A DNA stretch of 64,000 nucleotides, taken from the NCBI RefSeq assembly GCF_040412425.1, contig NC_089742.1, positions 73,951,625 through 74,015,624 of the forward strand. Reading direction: 5' to 3'. Of this stretch, positions 22,600-34,900 are shown piece after piece (the first letter of the stretch is position 1; every line of letters begins with the position of its first letter). The position numbers and the translations under genes were made by a program. The DNA comes from Macrobrachium rosenbergii. Its lineage: Eukaryota > Arthropoda > Malacostraca > Decapoda > Palaemonidae. The notes under the pieces were generated by a model. The model was not told the DNA's origin and made no database searches. It saw only the letters and a list, made by a program, of their open reading frames with translations.

Positions 22600-24395
22600 T
22601 GATGGTCAATCAGTGTGTGGCAAAACATCCCAACTCGACCACAGTAAGAGAAATTCATAGCCATGACTACAGAGGGAATCTGCACCCACTCGCCTACCTC
22701 CAGTTACCACCAAGCTTCAACAACCACAGATACCTAACAACTATTGAAGAGGAATACTCCTAAATGAAAGAGAATGGTTTGCATTTCCGAAGAACAAATA
22801 ATAAGAGCATAAACAAAGGACTAGGCTACTACGATAACGATAACTTAGCGGTTGCCTACCTTACGTTGCCCCACTAGTAAGAATTAGCTATCACAGGGCT
22901 TGGCAATGCTTTGTAATGACGAAGGTATGCCCAAGTCTTAATAAGAGGTCCACCCTGGAAGATGCATCTATGATCAAGGTTACGTTTGGGGCATAGGCTA
23001 CGTTAGCCGAGGGCTACGTCACTTTTCTTGGATGACAGTCTGTTTTCCTAGATGATGAAAGGGATAGGCTAGGCCATGTTTCACTTGAAAAAAACCTGCT
23101 TCAGTTGTTGCACTAAAATTATTTTTATAGCACAGTTTCTAAATATTGTTCTTGTGCAAACTGTAAGGATTCGTAAATTATAGTTGTCCATAAAATTGTG
23201 ATAATTTCCTTCGTCACAAACTCTCTGCAAGAACTTGTTGTTGGTGATCAGTTTTTCACAGTAGTAAAATTGTAGTAGGCAGAGATCTCTGTAACGGCTC
23301 TCTCATTCGTTTGGATTTGCTTGTACGTGTTCAGTACGTTTGCGTGTCAGATTGCTTGTCTTGCAATTCTCTTTGAAATAGTGCCTTTTCAGTTTCTAAT
23401 TTATTACGTTCTTAAAATAAAAGCATTCAGTCAGCGATTCTTTGCATTCCTGGCAAAGTTCGTGAATTATTCCGCTCTGGCTCTTTTATTTCCCTATGAC
23501 TCCTAAGAGCTGCTGTGAACTGGTATCAATAATATCAATTTTCATCATTGCATGATAAACATTTTTGTGTCATTCTCTTTCCATCATTTACGATAATAAA
23601 GTTTGAACGTATTAAATCTAGTCGTGATAATTATTAGTGATATATTTTTTGTGCAACTTTTAGCGCCTCGCCCGAAAATTAGTTACTGCGACTAAAAAAA
23701 ATGGTCGATTAAAAGGTGGGTGATTAAAAAAAAAAAAAGCCAGACATTAGGATTCGTGGAGAGAAATTAATAAACCAAAAATATAAAGCATTAAAAGTGT
23801 AGATAATGGCAAGCTGCGGTTACAAGAGACGAATGAGTCATATTACGTCACCATAAAAGGAATTGCGTGGAGCAGTGACAAAATAGGCTATGATGCAAAT
23901 TTGGATCTAATGTATTTTTGGTGACCTGAGGTGCAAGGAAAACTGTAATATAAGTGCAAATTGACATATTTAACATTTTGCTGAAGAATAAAGCAAATTT
24001 GTCTTTTTGTTTCCTTGTAATGAAGGAAACTCTGCAGGGACTCGATGCCGGGAAAAAAATCATATGAATAATAGAATTTTGAATTCGTTGAAATAAAAAG
24101 AAAACCATAAGAAAACGAACAAAATAATATATTCCACATCAGACATGATTAGTGAGGGAAATTTTACTCACAACAGTTTCTCAATTAATGTTTTTTTGCG
24201 TTGCAATAGTTTCTCGTGTTCACTCCTTGCCCAGCGTGGAATATAATTGATTTGATTTGCTTGTATTATGATGTTACTGGTGTATTCGATTAATCTTATA
24301 GTAAACAGATACAAGAACTATATTTACTGTTTTTATGATTTAATTTTTATTTTTTTTGCGATGTCATTAACACGTTCTGGCATGTTTACGACTTT
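22600..24395. other. No gene recognised
   Basis: AT-rich DNA with short open frames only (23,321-23,506, 23,848-24,139). None has a recognisable motif or a convincing splice context. Confidence 0.5.
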
Positions 24396-24397
24396 AT

Positions 24398-24398
<1 letters not shown>

Positions 24399-24463
<65 letters not shown>

Positions 24464-24496
24464 TATATTAGAGGGATAATGTGTATATACACACAT

Positions 24497-24566
<70 letters not shown>

Positions 24567-24606
24567 TATATAAATGTGTATACACACACACACACACACA
24601 CATATC

Positions 24607-24690
<84 letters not shown>
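24399..24690. repeat. Long TA/CA compound microsatellite cluster
   Basis: Three long TA tracts (ending near 24,468, 24,563 and 24,687) are separated by two CA tracts (about 24,490-24,510 and 24,585-24,602). Predicted proteins of Tyr-Ile and Thr-His repeats on both strands are translations of the array. Confidence 0.95.
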
Positions 24691-24982
24691 GAAAACTACC
24701 ATCCCCTCGTTAAACACTCAGACAACCTCCACACAGCTATTCATAGCATAATTAGTCGTTTGTTTATATTTTGGTCTGCATTTCAACTTTTACTTACCCT
24801 TTTCTTTTTAGATGGTTTAGTGCCTTTTTTTTAAAACTCAGTTTAGGTAGGTTATGTCCGTCTTTGTAGTGGATTTTAAATTGTTAATTTACTTTTTTAT
24901 GCATTTTATAAGATTTTAGGTGATTTTGTAAATTGCAGGCAACCTTCCCTACAAGAGATATTGTGCGAAATTGTTTTTACTT

Positions 24983-24984
<2 letters not shown>

Positions 24985-25057
<73 letters not shown>
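24985..25057. repeat. (TA)n microsatellite
   Basis: A TA tract of about 70 bp next to the poorly conserved tail of the SINE at 25,075. Confidence 0.95.
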
Positions 25058-25063
<6 letters not shown>

Positions 25064-25074
25064 TAAAAGATCAT

Positions 25075-25275
25075 TAACATACAAACGTCCTTTAATATCC
25101 ACTTCGGATCTACCTCGGAAATAATATATTTTCATATATGTTACCGAAGGGAATTTTTAGTTGATAATAATTTAAGTTCGTCGTCCCGTGGGCTCAACCA
25201 ACGAAGGACAAGATCTCAAGACTACAGTGATGCCTTAACCCACAAGGCCAACAAGTGAGGTATAACTTATTTCCG
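25075..25275 (-). mobile_element. tRNA-derived SINE, decapod type
   Basis: Read on the minus strand, the tRNA-like head is at about 25,190-25,265: TTGTGGGTTAAGGC as A-box-like sequence and CGTTGGTTGAGCCCACGG as a B box with a small deletion. A body with CCCTTCGGTAACATATATG and CCGAGGTAGATCCGAAGTGG extends down to about 25,075. I recognise the body from decapod genomic sequences. A TA microsatellite lies at its 3' side. Confidence 0.65.
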
Positions 25276-25398
25276 ACCCTCACCTACAAATCAAAAGAAA
25301 CTCGGGTATTTGTATTTAGAATCGGTATCAACCCACCTCTGCTGATGCTAACCATTCTTTTTAGTGCGTTTGTTGCACGTAGTCCATATTATGAATGC

Positions 25399-25447
25399 AA
25401 TTTTATCACATCACCGTGTATATGAATCACGGTGATGTGATAAAATT
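25399..25447. repeat. Perfect 20-bp inverted repeat with 9-nt spacer
   Basis: The arms 25,399-25,418 and 25,428-25,447 are exact reverse complements (AATTTTATCACATCACCGTG), separated by TATATGAAT. It sits between the SINE and the TA-rich region. Confidence 0.9.
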
Positions 25448-25449
25448 GG

Positions 25450-25960
25450 TTTAGCTCATCATATATATTATATACATATATATATATGGGTGACCGCTAT
25501 ATATATATATATAATATATATATATATATATAATTTTCCCCATATATTCAGCTGCAAATGATATATATTCTCGATGGGGAGTATATATCCAATATATATA
25601 TATATATATAATGATAGATATACATATACGTGAATGAATACTCACGGGAAGTCCGGCAGGGTATACAAAAACACTATTTGAACTGACCACCAAACCATGT
25701 CACTAGCACTTGACTGGAGCTGCAGAGCCTGTTGGACACCAAGAAAATAAGAAATATGAAGATGGTACAGTGAAAAGAGGATACAGAAGAAAACTTATAT
25801 CTGGAATGAGAGAAATATATTAACTCAAACAGAACCTAGGCTGGTAGACCAAGTAAGTTATAAAAAAAAGAACCTGCTTTTATGGGCATCCCTTCTAGGA
25901 TATTCAAATATTACACTGTAGTATTACAGGAAAGACATTCAATATATAAACAACGACACG

Positions 25961-25992
<32 letters not shown>

Positions 25993-26232
25993 TATATATA
26001 GAACAAAGAATATGATCTAATGAAATTCATACATTTATTGACATTAAGGAAAAAACAAGTGAATTTCATGAAATAATGAAACTATCATCACAAAGAAACA
26101 CTACATATATAGGACCAATATATATAGAACTATATATATATATCATATAAAATAGAAACCAAAGTGATATATATATATAAAAACGATATATATATATGAT
26201 TACTGAGATATATATGAATAAACTATATTGGC

Positions 26233-26264
<32 letters not shown>

Positions 26265-26330
26265 AGATACTGAATGAGAAATACAAGTATAGAATATATA
26301 TATATATATATATATAGATATAAAACTCTG
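25450..26330. repeat. Region peppered with more than a dozen short TA tracts
   Basis: Short TA tracts occur every 20-100 bp between otherwise complex sequence. The complex part at about 25,850-25,975 reads nearly open on the plus strand (for example EPRLVDQVSYKKKNLLLWAS), with one stop in about 40 codons. No family is recognised. Confidence 0.7.
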
Positions 26331-26399
26331 CTAGGTTTAAAGCCAAAGCACATAAAATTCTTCAATCTAATTAGGTAAATGTTTCCAGGAGGCATTTTT

Positions 26400-26819
26400 G
26401 TAGCGTCTGGAATCTTTTTCTTAAAAATAGTTGCACAGATTAATATATAAGTCTCAGGATCTTGAAGAAAAGTGTCTTAATGTGGGTTTTTCTTTATTTC
26501 TACCTTTATTAAACATAAATGTTCCACCTGGGTTAATCAAATGGCACGAGACTTAATGGTGCTAAGTCGACGCTGGACTTGAGGAAAACTTATGTTGAGA
26601 GAGCTAAAAGTCTAAGTTCAGATTACTGTGACATGGACATCACTGTTACACTCCGCTAACGCCAATTGCTCTAACTGAGACTCTCTTTCTCTCAAGTCTC
26701 ACTCTTCACTCCTATTTCTCCTTCTCATCTCCCTTATATTGGTGTTTGTTTCTGGTGTCAACAGTGACGCCATGGTTTGAGATGTGTATGGTAGGGTCTA
26801 AGTCACCCTCCTCTCATCT
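26400..26819. other. No gene recognised
   Basis: Flank of LTR element A. A pyrimidine-rich stretch lies at about 26,675-26,740. Confidence 0.5.
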
Positions 26820-27292
26820 TGTGAGAGGTGCTAAAGAAAGAACAGGAAGACAAAAGTACTGCTAGTTTTATTATGTTGTTGTTTTTAGATGGCATGGCCT
26901 TGTGCCAGCACGGGCTCTTCAACTTGCAGCCCGTAAAGTTTATTATTGAAGCAGATATTATTGAACACCTGGGGCAGGGCGGTGTGTCGGACGTCTCATG
27001 TCACCATTCCAATGCCAACTGAAGTACAAAAATTTTACAGCTCTGAGGTCAAACTATTTCTCTAACAAAACAGGACAGGTACATACAGAAAACATCATGA
27101 TTAACAATAACTGGTTGGGTATATTTATACTCTGATCACCATACATGGTACAAGGACAAATGAATAGATAATAAATAAACAATTCACAATAATGATAATA
27201 AGGTTGCAACCGTTCGATCTTAGACGCATGTGAGGTGCACTGTAGAAAATAGGGATGTCTACCATAGAGAACCCGTTGAGCGGGGACATTAG
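26820..27292 (-). repeat. LTR of element A (3' LTR in element sense)
   Basis: It shares with 36,559-36,949 the start TGTGAGAGGTGC, the block around CAGGTACATACAGAAAACAT, and GAGAACCCGTTGAG near the end. It carries extra sequence around 26,880-26,960 relative to the other copy, and its end is degraded, so the right boundary is approximate. Confidence 0.75.
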
Positions 27293-27628
27293 GATGGATT
27301 TCCCAAGACGTTAGGTAACATTTGATCACAAAGTTAACCTGGGCCGGAGGTGACCCCGCCTCCTCGATGCCAGCTTTGTAGGGGGGTGGTGCAGGGCCAC
27401 CTCCACGAAGCTCTGTGGATGGGTGTGTTGAGCTGTTCTGCTACTGGGTCCCGGGACCTTCAGGGGCGCCCATGAGGCCTTCTTGTTGACTTAGGCGGGC
27501 TTGGGGGCCACCTCCTGCAGGAAGCTTTGGGAACTGCCTCTGACAGTACCTCCTCCAGAAATGCGGGCTTAAGAGTAGTCAATTGAAACCCAGTCTTCCT
27601 TCCTGTGAAAGCTAGCCAGAATGCCTTC

Positions 27629-28700
27629 TTACTTCACCCAAGCACAAGGAAAGGTCCATAGGGCCTGGTTAAGGGGTGGGGTACGGCATCGTCCCTGACG
27701 AAGACGTGGGTGGCAGAGAGACAGACCGGGGCAGGCATGAAGAAGGGGACGTCCTGAAGACAAGTGGCTCACCGCCCGAAGCGGGCTGATAAAACCCTGT
27801 CGTGGAACCTCTGTGATGATAAGCTGTCCCGCTCTCCTGTGATGAGTTCTCCCAGGACTATGAGGGTCTCCCCAAAGACCTTTTCTGCTGCGGACGGATC
27901 CCCATTGGCTCTGGGGGTGGTCCTCAACCCAAGGAGGACCCAGGCCAGCTGGTATTTCCAACTGTCGGAGGTGCAATGAGCCATGAGGGACAACTTCAGG
28001 GACCTGTGGAATCTTTCTACCATTCCATTGGCTGCAGGGTTGTAGGCAGTGGTGGTATGGTGAGTGGTCCCCAGCAGGCGTGCCAGGGCAGTCCATAGCT
28101 CCGACACGAAGGCGGGGCCCATGTCCGTGGTTATATGGTCCAGGACACCAAAACGGCTGATCCAGCTGGAGAGGAGGGGCTCTGTGCATGCACTGGAGGT
28201 GGCTTCTTCCATGGGCGGAGCTTTGGGCCACCTGGTGGAGCGGTCGACGACTGTTAGAAGGTACTTTGCTCCTCCTGATGGGGAAGAGGACCCACAACAT
28301 CGACGTGGATGTGCCAAAATGTCTCCTGGCTGGGAAAAACTGCCCACCCAGTTCGATTGTGCCGCCCTACTTTGCTGGCCTGGCACTGAATGCACTGTCT
28401 TGCCCAGGCCGTCGCATCCTTCCATATGCTGTGCCAGATGAACTTCACCAGCAGCCTGGCCGTCGTCCTTCCGGAGGGGTGGGACAGTCCATGGATGATG
28501 TCGAAGACCAGTCGACAGCGGGAGGTGGGCACTAGTGGGCGGGGATGGCTAGTGCTTATGTCGCTCAGCAGTGTTGGCCCTCCAGGGCTGAGGGGCACGT
28601 CCTTCCACTTCAGTGACGTGATGGCAGTGCAGTAGGCTGGAGTCTCTGGGTCAGCGGCTTGTTCGCAGGCTAGGTCCTCGTAGTCAATCCCGAGCTGCAC
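27629..28700 (-). pseudogene. Element A integrase
   Basis: The zinc-binding region lies in 28,254-28,700 with IHGLSHPSG and CIQCQASKVGRH (an HHCC-type finger). The catalytic core follows in another frame (27,769-28,425): LLTVVDRSTRW carries the first Asp, HITTDMGPAF the second, and NPAANGMVERFHRS the Glu. The enzyme joins the cDNA to the chromosome. Overlapping frames (27,629-28,300 against 27,769-28,425) show frameshifts, so this copy is dead although the DDE residues are still visible. It lies next to the 3' LTR, as in Ty3/gypsy pol. Confidence 0.85.
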
Positions 28701-29960
28701 TGCGTCAATTGCCGGGGAGGTACTTGATGATGCAGGTGAACTTCACAATGGCTGCGAGGTGCCACTGCTGCCTGGAGGGCCATGCATCCCCCCAACTTTG
28801 GGAAGGCATGGACCAGCAGCTGGTGGTCTGTCCAAACTGTGAAGGGCGTACCCTCCAGGAGGAACTTGAAGTGGCGTATCGCCTGGTACACATTAAGAGT
28901 TCCCTGCCGATTAAATGCTGTAGCGGGACTCAGTGGGGCTGAGCTTCCTGCTGAAGATTGAGGCGATGGGCTGAGGGGCTCTGCTGACGACCTGTTCCAG
29001 GATGGCCCCACAGGCGACGTTTCTTCGTCCATTGTTTTGGAGGGGGCGCTGGGGTCCTGGTGGGCCAAAGCTGTTGCCTTAAAAAGGGCGGCCTTCATCA
29101 GGAAGAAGGCCCTTTGCTGGTTGGGACCCCACACAAAGGTCTTGGACGGCCATTCAGGATCTCCTTCAGGGGCCATGGTGTGCGCGATCCACAGGATGAA
29201 CCTCCTGTAGTGGACCATCCTGAGGAATTCTTGTATTGATGGAGGTAAAAATACCACCTGATGACGGCCTCGACTTTCGATGAAACTGGCCAGATGCCTC
29301 CTGGGGATATCTCGTGGCCCTCAGGAATTCCACCTTATCAACGCTGAAGGTGCATTGTTGAACCTGATGACATTGCCATTCTCCTGCAGGCGCTGCAAGA
29401 CCTTCTGGATGTGCGAATTGTTCCTTGTGGGACCTGGAAAAATTATTATGATATCATCGGCGTAGCAGACGCAGAAGTTCAGGTCCCCCAGGATGCTGTC
29501 CATCAGTCTCTGAAAGGTTGCCCCTGCGTTCCTCAGACCGAAGGTGGAGAAGGCGAAGACATAGGACCTGAAGGGCAGTTTTGGGGATGTCTTCTAGAGC
29601 TACTGGTACCTGGAAATATGATTTTAAAAGATCTAGTTTTGAGAATATTTTGGCCCCGTGGAAGGTCTTGCATGTTTGGTAGAGGGTAGTGGTTGGGTTC
29701 TGTAGCGAAGTTGAGCTGCCTGTAGTAGCCGCAGGGTCTTCAGGAGCGATCCGTTTTCTGCACCATGTGAAGGGGGGAGGCCCCTGCATATGCCCATATG
29801 CCCCATCTTATGGCATTATTATTATTATCGGGGACCCAGTGTCTTGATGTGATGATATATCCCGTGTTTGGCAGGGGCCCTGGGCACCTGATCGGCTTCG
29901 AGTTTGAACGCTCTTTTGGAAACTCCTTCAGGAGGGGCGTACTGGTGGGGAGCAACGGAA
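28690..29960 (-). pseudogene. Element A reverse transcriptase and RNase H
   Basis: The RT fingers/palm in 29,454-29,789 show [17 protein letters not shown]. The active-site box FCVCYADDIIIIF is near 29,440-29,480 (YADD at 29,456-29,467). The thumb/connection and RNase H lie in 28,670-29,257, with TPFTVWTDHQLLVHAF near 28,800-28,850. At least three frame changes break the frame. The enzyme would copy the element RNA into DNA inside a cytoplasmic particle. Long plus-strand open frames over this region (for example 29,280-29,689) are antisense shadows. Confidence 0.85.
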
Positions 29961-30059
29961 CAGATTGTGGGCACTCTGGGGCCCGGCGACGAGGGCAGGA
30001 CTGGCAGGATTCGGTGTTCAGCAGGCGCTTGCGTCGAGTACGACTGCCGGTCGAAGTGT

Positions 30060-30372
30060 ATAATTATAATTAAAGCAATTTAACAGGGTCCCTAACGTTC
30101 ATTTATGAAGTTCCAAAATATCTCCAGCCCAGGATGGAGACCCGACTGTATTTCCTGGTGCCATAGGAGAGGATGGGGACCCGTTGGCAGCTGTTAGGGG
30201 GCAGCTGGGTCGGCGGGCTCCTTTGCAGTCCTCTCTGGAAAACAAAACACTGACCGCATGGCCCCAGTGTGATCAGCATCATCCTGCTGGAGATAGTGTC
30301 GCCACGTAAGAAGCCTACTGGTGTGGGGCTCCTGGGTGTTTTGGATGCTGCTGCCATGGCGGCCTGTGAGGG
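30060..30372 (-). pseudogene. Element A protease remnant
   Basis: The minus-strand segment at 30,103-30,357 reads RGDTISSRMMLITLG, aligning by eye with the protease of element B (VRDTVSGRMMLVDTGAF). The catalytic DTG is altered here to ITL. Element B's LTR begins just beyond its N-terminal side. Confidence 0.7.
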
Positions 30373-30376
30373 TGGC

Positions 30377-30800
30377 TGTAAGGTGTCAAAGAAACGAGCA
30401 GGTAAAGTTACTGCTACTTTATTACAGATCCAGGCAGCTTATATTGCGGCCGACTGGCGCCGGGCCGTGAGAGACAATGGAATTGACTGTGACCTGAGGT
30501 CGAAACAATAAACAATAATATGCAGTGAAACAGTACAAATTACAATACAAAACATACAGAGCTACAATATAGATACAGTCTTGATGCCTGTGAATGAAGA
30601 AACATGTGATACACAATGTGTGACATTCGTATAAATACCATAAAGTAAAAATGATTAAAATGCGTGACCTGGCACGTTTTAGGCGTGACTAATTGAGCTT
30701 GAAGAAAAACGGGAAGTCACCAAAGAAAACAAGCTCAGCGGAGACTTAATTAATGGCGCCGCCGAAACACTATCCTGGCGCCGAATTGGTGACTTTTACA
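30377..30800 (-). repeat. LTR of element B (3' LTR in element sense)
   Basis: 424 bp, TG...CA type, nearly identical to 35,006-35,427. Confidence 0.9.
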
Positions 30801-31278
30801 AATACTCCCAAAGACGAGGGACGCGTCTGATTAATCCCTGTACCTGCTGGGACGCTGAAGGGTGCCGGCTCCTTGAAGATAACTGAGGGCCTCCCGCCTG
30901 TGAGGCTGCTGTTTGGGCGGTTCCTTCCTGGGGCGGCGCGCCCTGCGGTGGTGAGGGCGTGCTGGAGTGCGTTTGGGCGGAAGGGTGCTGCGTCACTGCC
31001 GGGACTCTCCGACAGGAAGGTGGGCTTTAGCCGGTCTATGGAAACCAGTCGTTCTTGCCTGGGAGTGCCAGCTGGAACGCCTTGCTGTTCCGCCCCAGCA
31101 CGCGGAAGGGTCCCAGGGCTTAGTTAGTGGTGGACGGACGGCGTCGACTCTGGCGAAGCGTGGGTGGCGGATGACAGCTGTGGCGGCATGAAGGTGGTTG
31201 CTTTGTCGATGTATGGCGCCTGCAGGCGAACTTGCCGCGGCCACGTCGCGGAGCCTCTGCAGAGATGGGGAGTGGCGA
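30801..31278 (-). other. Element B 3' region between integrase and LTR
   Basis: It holds the degraded end of integrase and the stretch before the LTR. The open frames on both strands here are GC-rich shadows. A purine-rich tract directly beside the LTR (minus-strand sense) could serve as the polypurine tract. Confidence 0.5.
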
Positions 31279-32250
31279 TCATCCGTCACGAGCTCTCCCG
31301 GCACCACGAGGGTTCCCCATAGGTTTGTTCAGCTGCGGATGGGTGCCGTCGGCTCTGGGGCGGTCCTCAACCCGAGGAGGACCCGGCGGCAGCTGATGTT
31401 TCCAGTCCTCGGCGGTGCAGCGGGTCATGAGGATGACTTTGGGACCTGTGGAACCGTTCAACCAGGCCGTTGGCCGCTGGGTTGTACGCTGTGGTGGTGT
31501 GGTGCATGGTTCCCAGCAGTTGAGCCAGGGCAGACCACAACTCGGAGAGGAAAGCGGGGCCCTGTCGGTTGTGATGTGGTCCGGGGCGCCCGGCGGCTAA
31601 CCCAACTGGAGAGCAGGGCCTCAGCGCCGCGCGCTGGCGGTGGCTTCTTGCATGGGTGTGGCTTCGGGCCACCTCGGTGAACGGTCTACCACCGTGAGGA
31701 GGTATCTGGATCCGCCTGATGGGGAAGGGGCCCGGCGACGTCGATGTGGATGTGGCGGCGGCGCCCTGGTTGTGGGAACTCGCCTACCCCGACTGCGTGT
31801 GACGACCCACTTTACTGGTCTGGCACTGCAGGCACTGTTTTGCCCAGGCTGTGGCGTCCTTTTGCACCCCGTGCCAGACGAACTTTTGAAAGCAGTTTGG
31901 CGTGGTCCTGCCGGAGGGTGTGAGAGGCCGTGAATGATGTCGAATACCTGGCGGCGGCGTGGCTGGAACCAAAGGGCGGGGCTGGCCTGTGCTGATGTCA
32001 CAGAGCAGGCTGGGGCCTCCGGGGCGAGGGTCACGTCCGCCACTTGAGGATGTGATGGCGGTGCGGTATGCTGGGGTTTCTGGGTCAGCGGCCTGTTCTC
32101 TGGCAAGGTCCTGGTAATCTACACCAAGCTGCACTGCGTTCAACTCGACTCTGGAGGCGTCTGCTCTGAGGGATTTTCTTGCCGGGAGGTACCTGTGGAA
32201 CAGGTAAATTCGGCTATGGCTGAGAGGTGGCGCTGCTGTCTGGAAGACCA
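31279..32250 (-). pseudogene. Element B integrase
   Basis: The zinc-binding part in 31,784-32,251 has WAKQCLQCQTSKVGRH. The core follows, with YLLTVVDRSPRWPEA near 31,680-31,720 and NPAANGLVERFHRSQ near 31,440-31,490. The central Asp region has suffered a frameshift (ALRPCSPVGLAAGRPGP in one frame). Comparison with element A shows the same domain layout. Its presence downstream of RNase H supports the Ty3/gypsy assignment. Confidence 0.85.
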
Positions 32251-33500
32251 TGCGTCCCCCTGCTTCGTGAAGGCGTGAACCAGTGGCTGGTGGTCTGTGA
32301 AGATTGTGAAGGGCGTCCCCTCCAGGAGGAACTTGAAGTGCCGAACTGCGCGGTACATCGCGCAGAGTTCCCTGTCGAAGGTGCTGTAGCGGGACTCTGC
32401 GGGACTGAACTTCTTGCTGAAGAAGGCGATGGGCTGGGGCGCCGTTGATGATTTGCTCCAGAACAGCACCGCAGGCAACGTTACTGGCGTCTGTCGTCAG
32501 CTGGAGGGAGCCTTGGGATCCTGGTGTGCCAAGGCGGTTGCCTTGGTGAGGCGGCCTTAGCCGTCAGGGAAAAGGCCTGCTGCTGGCTGGGTCCCCAAGA
32601 CAGGGACTTCGGTTGACCTTTAGGACTTCCGTCAGAGGGCCGTGGTGTGCGCGATCCCGGGGATGAACCGCCTGTAGAAGTTTACCATCCCAAGGAACTC
32701 CTGGACGGCCTTGATGGAGGTGGGTGTCGGGAACTTTGCTCGGCTGCCACTTTCGATGTAAGAGGGCGGACGCCTGTCGGAGACACCTCGTGACCAGGAA
32801 TTCTGCTTTCTGGGCGCCGAAGGTACACTTGTCAAAACGGACGACGAGGCCGTTTTCTTGGAAGCGCTGGAGGACTGCTTTGATGTGCCTCTGGTGTTCG
32901 CTGTGAGACCTGGAAAATATGAGAATGTCGTCGACGTAGCAGACGCAGAATTTTAGGTCCCCAGGATGCTGTCCATGAGCCGCTGGAAGGTGGCCCCGGC
33001 GTTCCTCAGCCCGAAGGTGGAGAAGGCGAACACATAGGACCCGAAGGGCGTGATGATGGCTGTCTTTGGTATGTCCTCTGGCGCAACAGGTACCTGGAAA
33101 TAAGATTTAAGAAGGTCAATTTAGTGAATATTTTGGCCCCGTGAAAGGAGGCCGTGAGGTCTTGCATATTGGGTGAGGGTAGTGGTCGGGCTCCGTTGCA
33201 ATGTTGAGCCGCCTGTAGTCGCCGCCAGGGTCTCCAGGAGCCGTCCGGTTTCTGCACCATGTGGAGGGGGAGGCCCATGGACTGGAGGCTTTCCTGCAGA
33301 TGCCCATCTGTTCCATCTCCCATGAATGCTTTTTCGCCTCCTGAAGGCGCTGAGGGGGAAGCCTGCGGAACTTCGCATGTGTCGGGGGCCCTTTAGTCAC
33401 TATATGGTGGTATATGCCGTGCTTGGCTGGGGCCCGGGGACTTGGCGGCTCGGGCTTAAATACCTCAGGGAACTCCGACAGAAGGTGTGCATACTGGTGG
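32140..33500 (-). pseudogene. Element B reverse transcriptase and RNase H
   Basis: The RT start lies in 33,006-33,400 with HMVQKPDGSWRPWR. The catalytic box FCVCYVDDILIFS is near 32,920-32,955 (YVDD at 32,928-32,939). The RT end at 32,632-32,835 has AVQEFLGMVNFYRRFIPGIA. RNase H is open at 32,140-32,478 with PIAFFSKKFSPAESRYSTFD and TIFTDHQPLVHAF. Catalytic residues are visible in both domains, but three or more frame changes interrupt the polyprotein. Confidence 0.88.
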
Positions 33501-33591
33501 GGCGGCGGCGCTGATGGTGGGTCTGGGTCCCGCCGTTAACGGGAGAGACCGGCAGGAGTCGGTGCTCGGGAGCGCTTACGCCCCGCGTCGA

Positions 33592-33981
33592 CTAGCAGGC
33601 CAAAGTGCGCCAGAAAATCGGCCCCAGGGTGGGGTTCTCGTCCGCGACGATGAACTCCCAGGAGTAACTCTGGCCAGGATGGAGATCGACAGGAGCCTGG
33701 TGCCGTAGGAGGATGGGGTTCCGTTGGCGGCCGTCAGGAAGCGGCGGGTCTGGTGTCTGGTTGCGGTCCTCTCTGGATGCTGGGAAGACCGACTTAAAGG
33801 CTCCTGTGTCGACCAGCATCATCCTGCCAGAGACAGTGTCGCGGACGTAAAAACCTACTGTTTTTGAGGCCCTGGGTTCTTCGGCTGCCATGGTGGCCTG
33901 TCCTGCTGGCCGCCGCCACCCGTTTTTGAGCGGTTGAGCGAGCAGGGCGGCAGGCAGTTTCGGGCGTCCTTTCCGAACCAC
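33592..33981 (-). pseudogene. Element B aspartic protease
   Basis: An open segment of 129 codons contains YVRDTVSGRMMLVDTGAFKS. DTG is the retropepsin active site, which works as a dimer to cut the Gag-Pol polyprotein. A glycine-rich flap is not obvious. It sits between the gag and RT parts as expected. This is the best-preserved domain of the element. Confidence 0.85.
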
Positions 33982-34073
33982 TTGTGGTAGCGACAGAAGC
34001 CCGGGGACCTCCGTCTGCTGTGGTTCGGTGGGCGTCTGTTGGCGATGGCGTTGACGGGCTGCTCTCGTCCTCT

Positions 34074-34900
34074 TCAGGCTGGACCGGAGCTGACCGGCTG
34101 TGTGGCCGGTTTTAGCCGCTGTGAAGCCTTGACGGAGTCTGTGAGGTGTTGTGCCGCCTCTATGAGGTCCTCGACAGGCATGGTGTAGGGGTGGCGATCT
34201 GGTTGCGTACTTCCGGGAGGAGCTGGCGAAGGAAGATTTCCCGTGTGAAGCTTATCTCCTGCCGCTTGTTTGTGCCACCCAAGACTGGTATTGACAGGAG
34301 ATCTACGACCATGCCCCAAGCGTCTCTTGGATTGAGGTCGTGGCGTGGATTATTGGCAAGGTCGATAACACAGGCGGCCCGCTCGGCGATGGGCAGGGAG
34401 CAAGCTTCGAGGAGGAACTTTTTGTGGTGCTGTATGTGAGGTGTGTGTTTGGGCTCATGAGATGAGTTTTCTGTACACGTCCTCGGAAGGCGTTGAGCAC
34501 TGTGTCGGCCTGTAGGATTTTGTCCGTGAGGTCGCGCGATTCTGAAGTGGCTCTCCACCCTGCGCAGCCACATCGATGGGTTCCCCTGCGTAAACGGCGG
34601 CAGCTTTCACGGTGAGGGCGGCCCGCGATTGTGTTGCCCGGCCGTCGTGTGTTTGGGCGCTGGTGTGGAGTTGCGGGAGGGCCTCGATGCGGGGCGGCGC
34701 GGCTGTGATGGGAGGTAGGTAAACCTCGAGTCCGCGGGGTCGCGTTTAACTGCATGAAGGAGGATATCCGGCGTCCATGCTCGCTCCTTTGACCCCTTAC
34801 TGGGTGGGGTACTCGCGTCAGTACGCACTTTACGTGCGCCGTGTGGTTCCGCTAGTGGCGCTGGTGGGGTGCGCCGACGAGTCAGCACGCTCAAACGCTG
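34074..34900 (-). pseudogene. Element B gag
   Basis: The minus-strand segment 34,160-34,573 includes a capsid-like helical stretch with LLEACSLPIAERAACVIDL and ISFTREIFLRQLLPEVRNQI. The equivalent part of element A (35,704-35,982) reads SLSREILLRQLLPEVHGQI, which supports homology. Overlapping frames (34,303-34,755 and 34,607-34,894) show frameshifts. Confidence 0.75.

Noticed and set aside
24394..24834. Tyr-Ile and Thr-His repeat proteins
   Set aside because: Translations of TA and CA microsatellites. The same applies at 9,894, 15,226, 17,648, 25,451, 26,066 and 39,450.
27764..29689. Long plus-strand open frames opposite element A
   Set aside because: The minus strand carries clear integrase, RNase H and RT motifs; the plus-strand frames are antisense shadows in GC-rich coding sequence. 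The same holds for 31,198-31,933 opposite element B.
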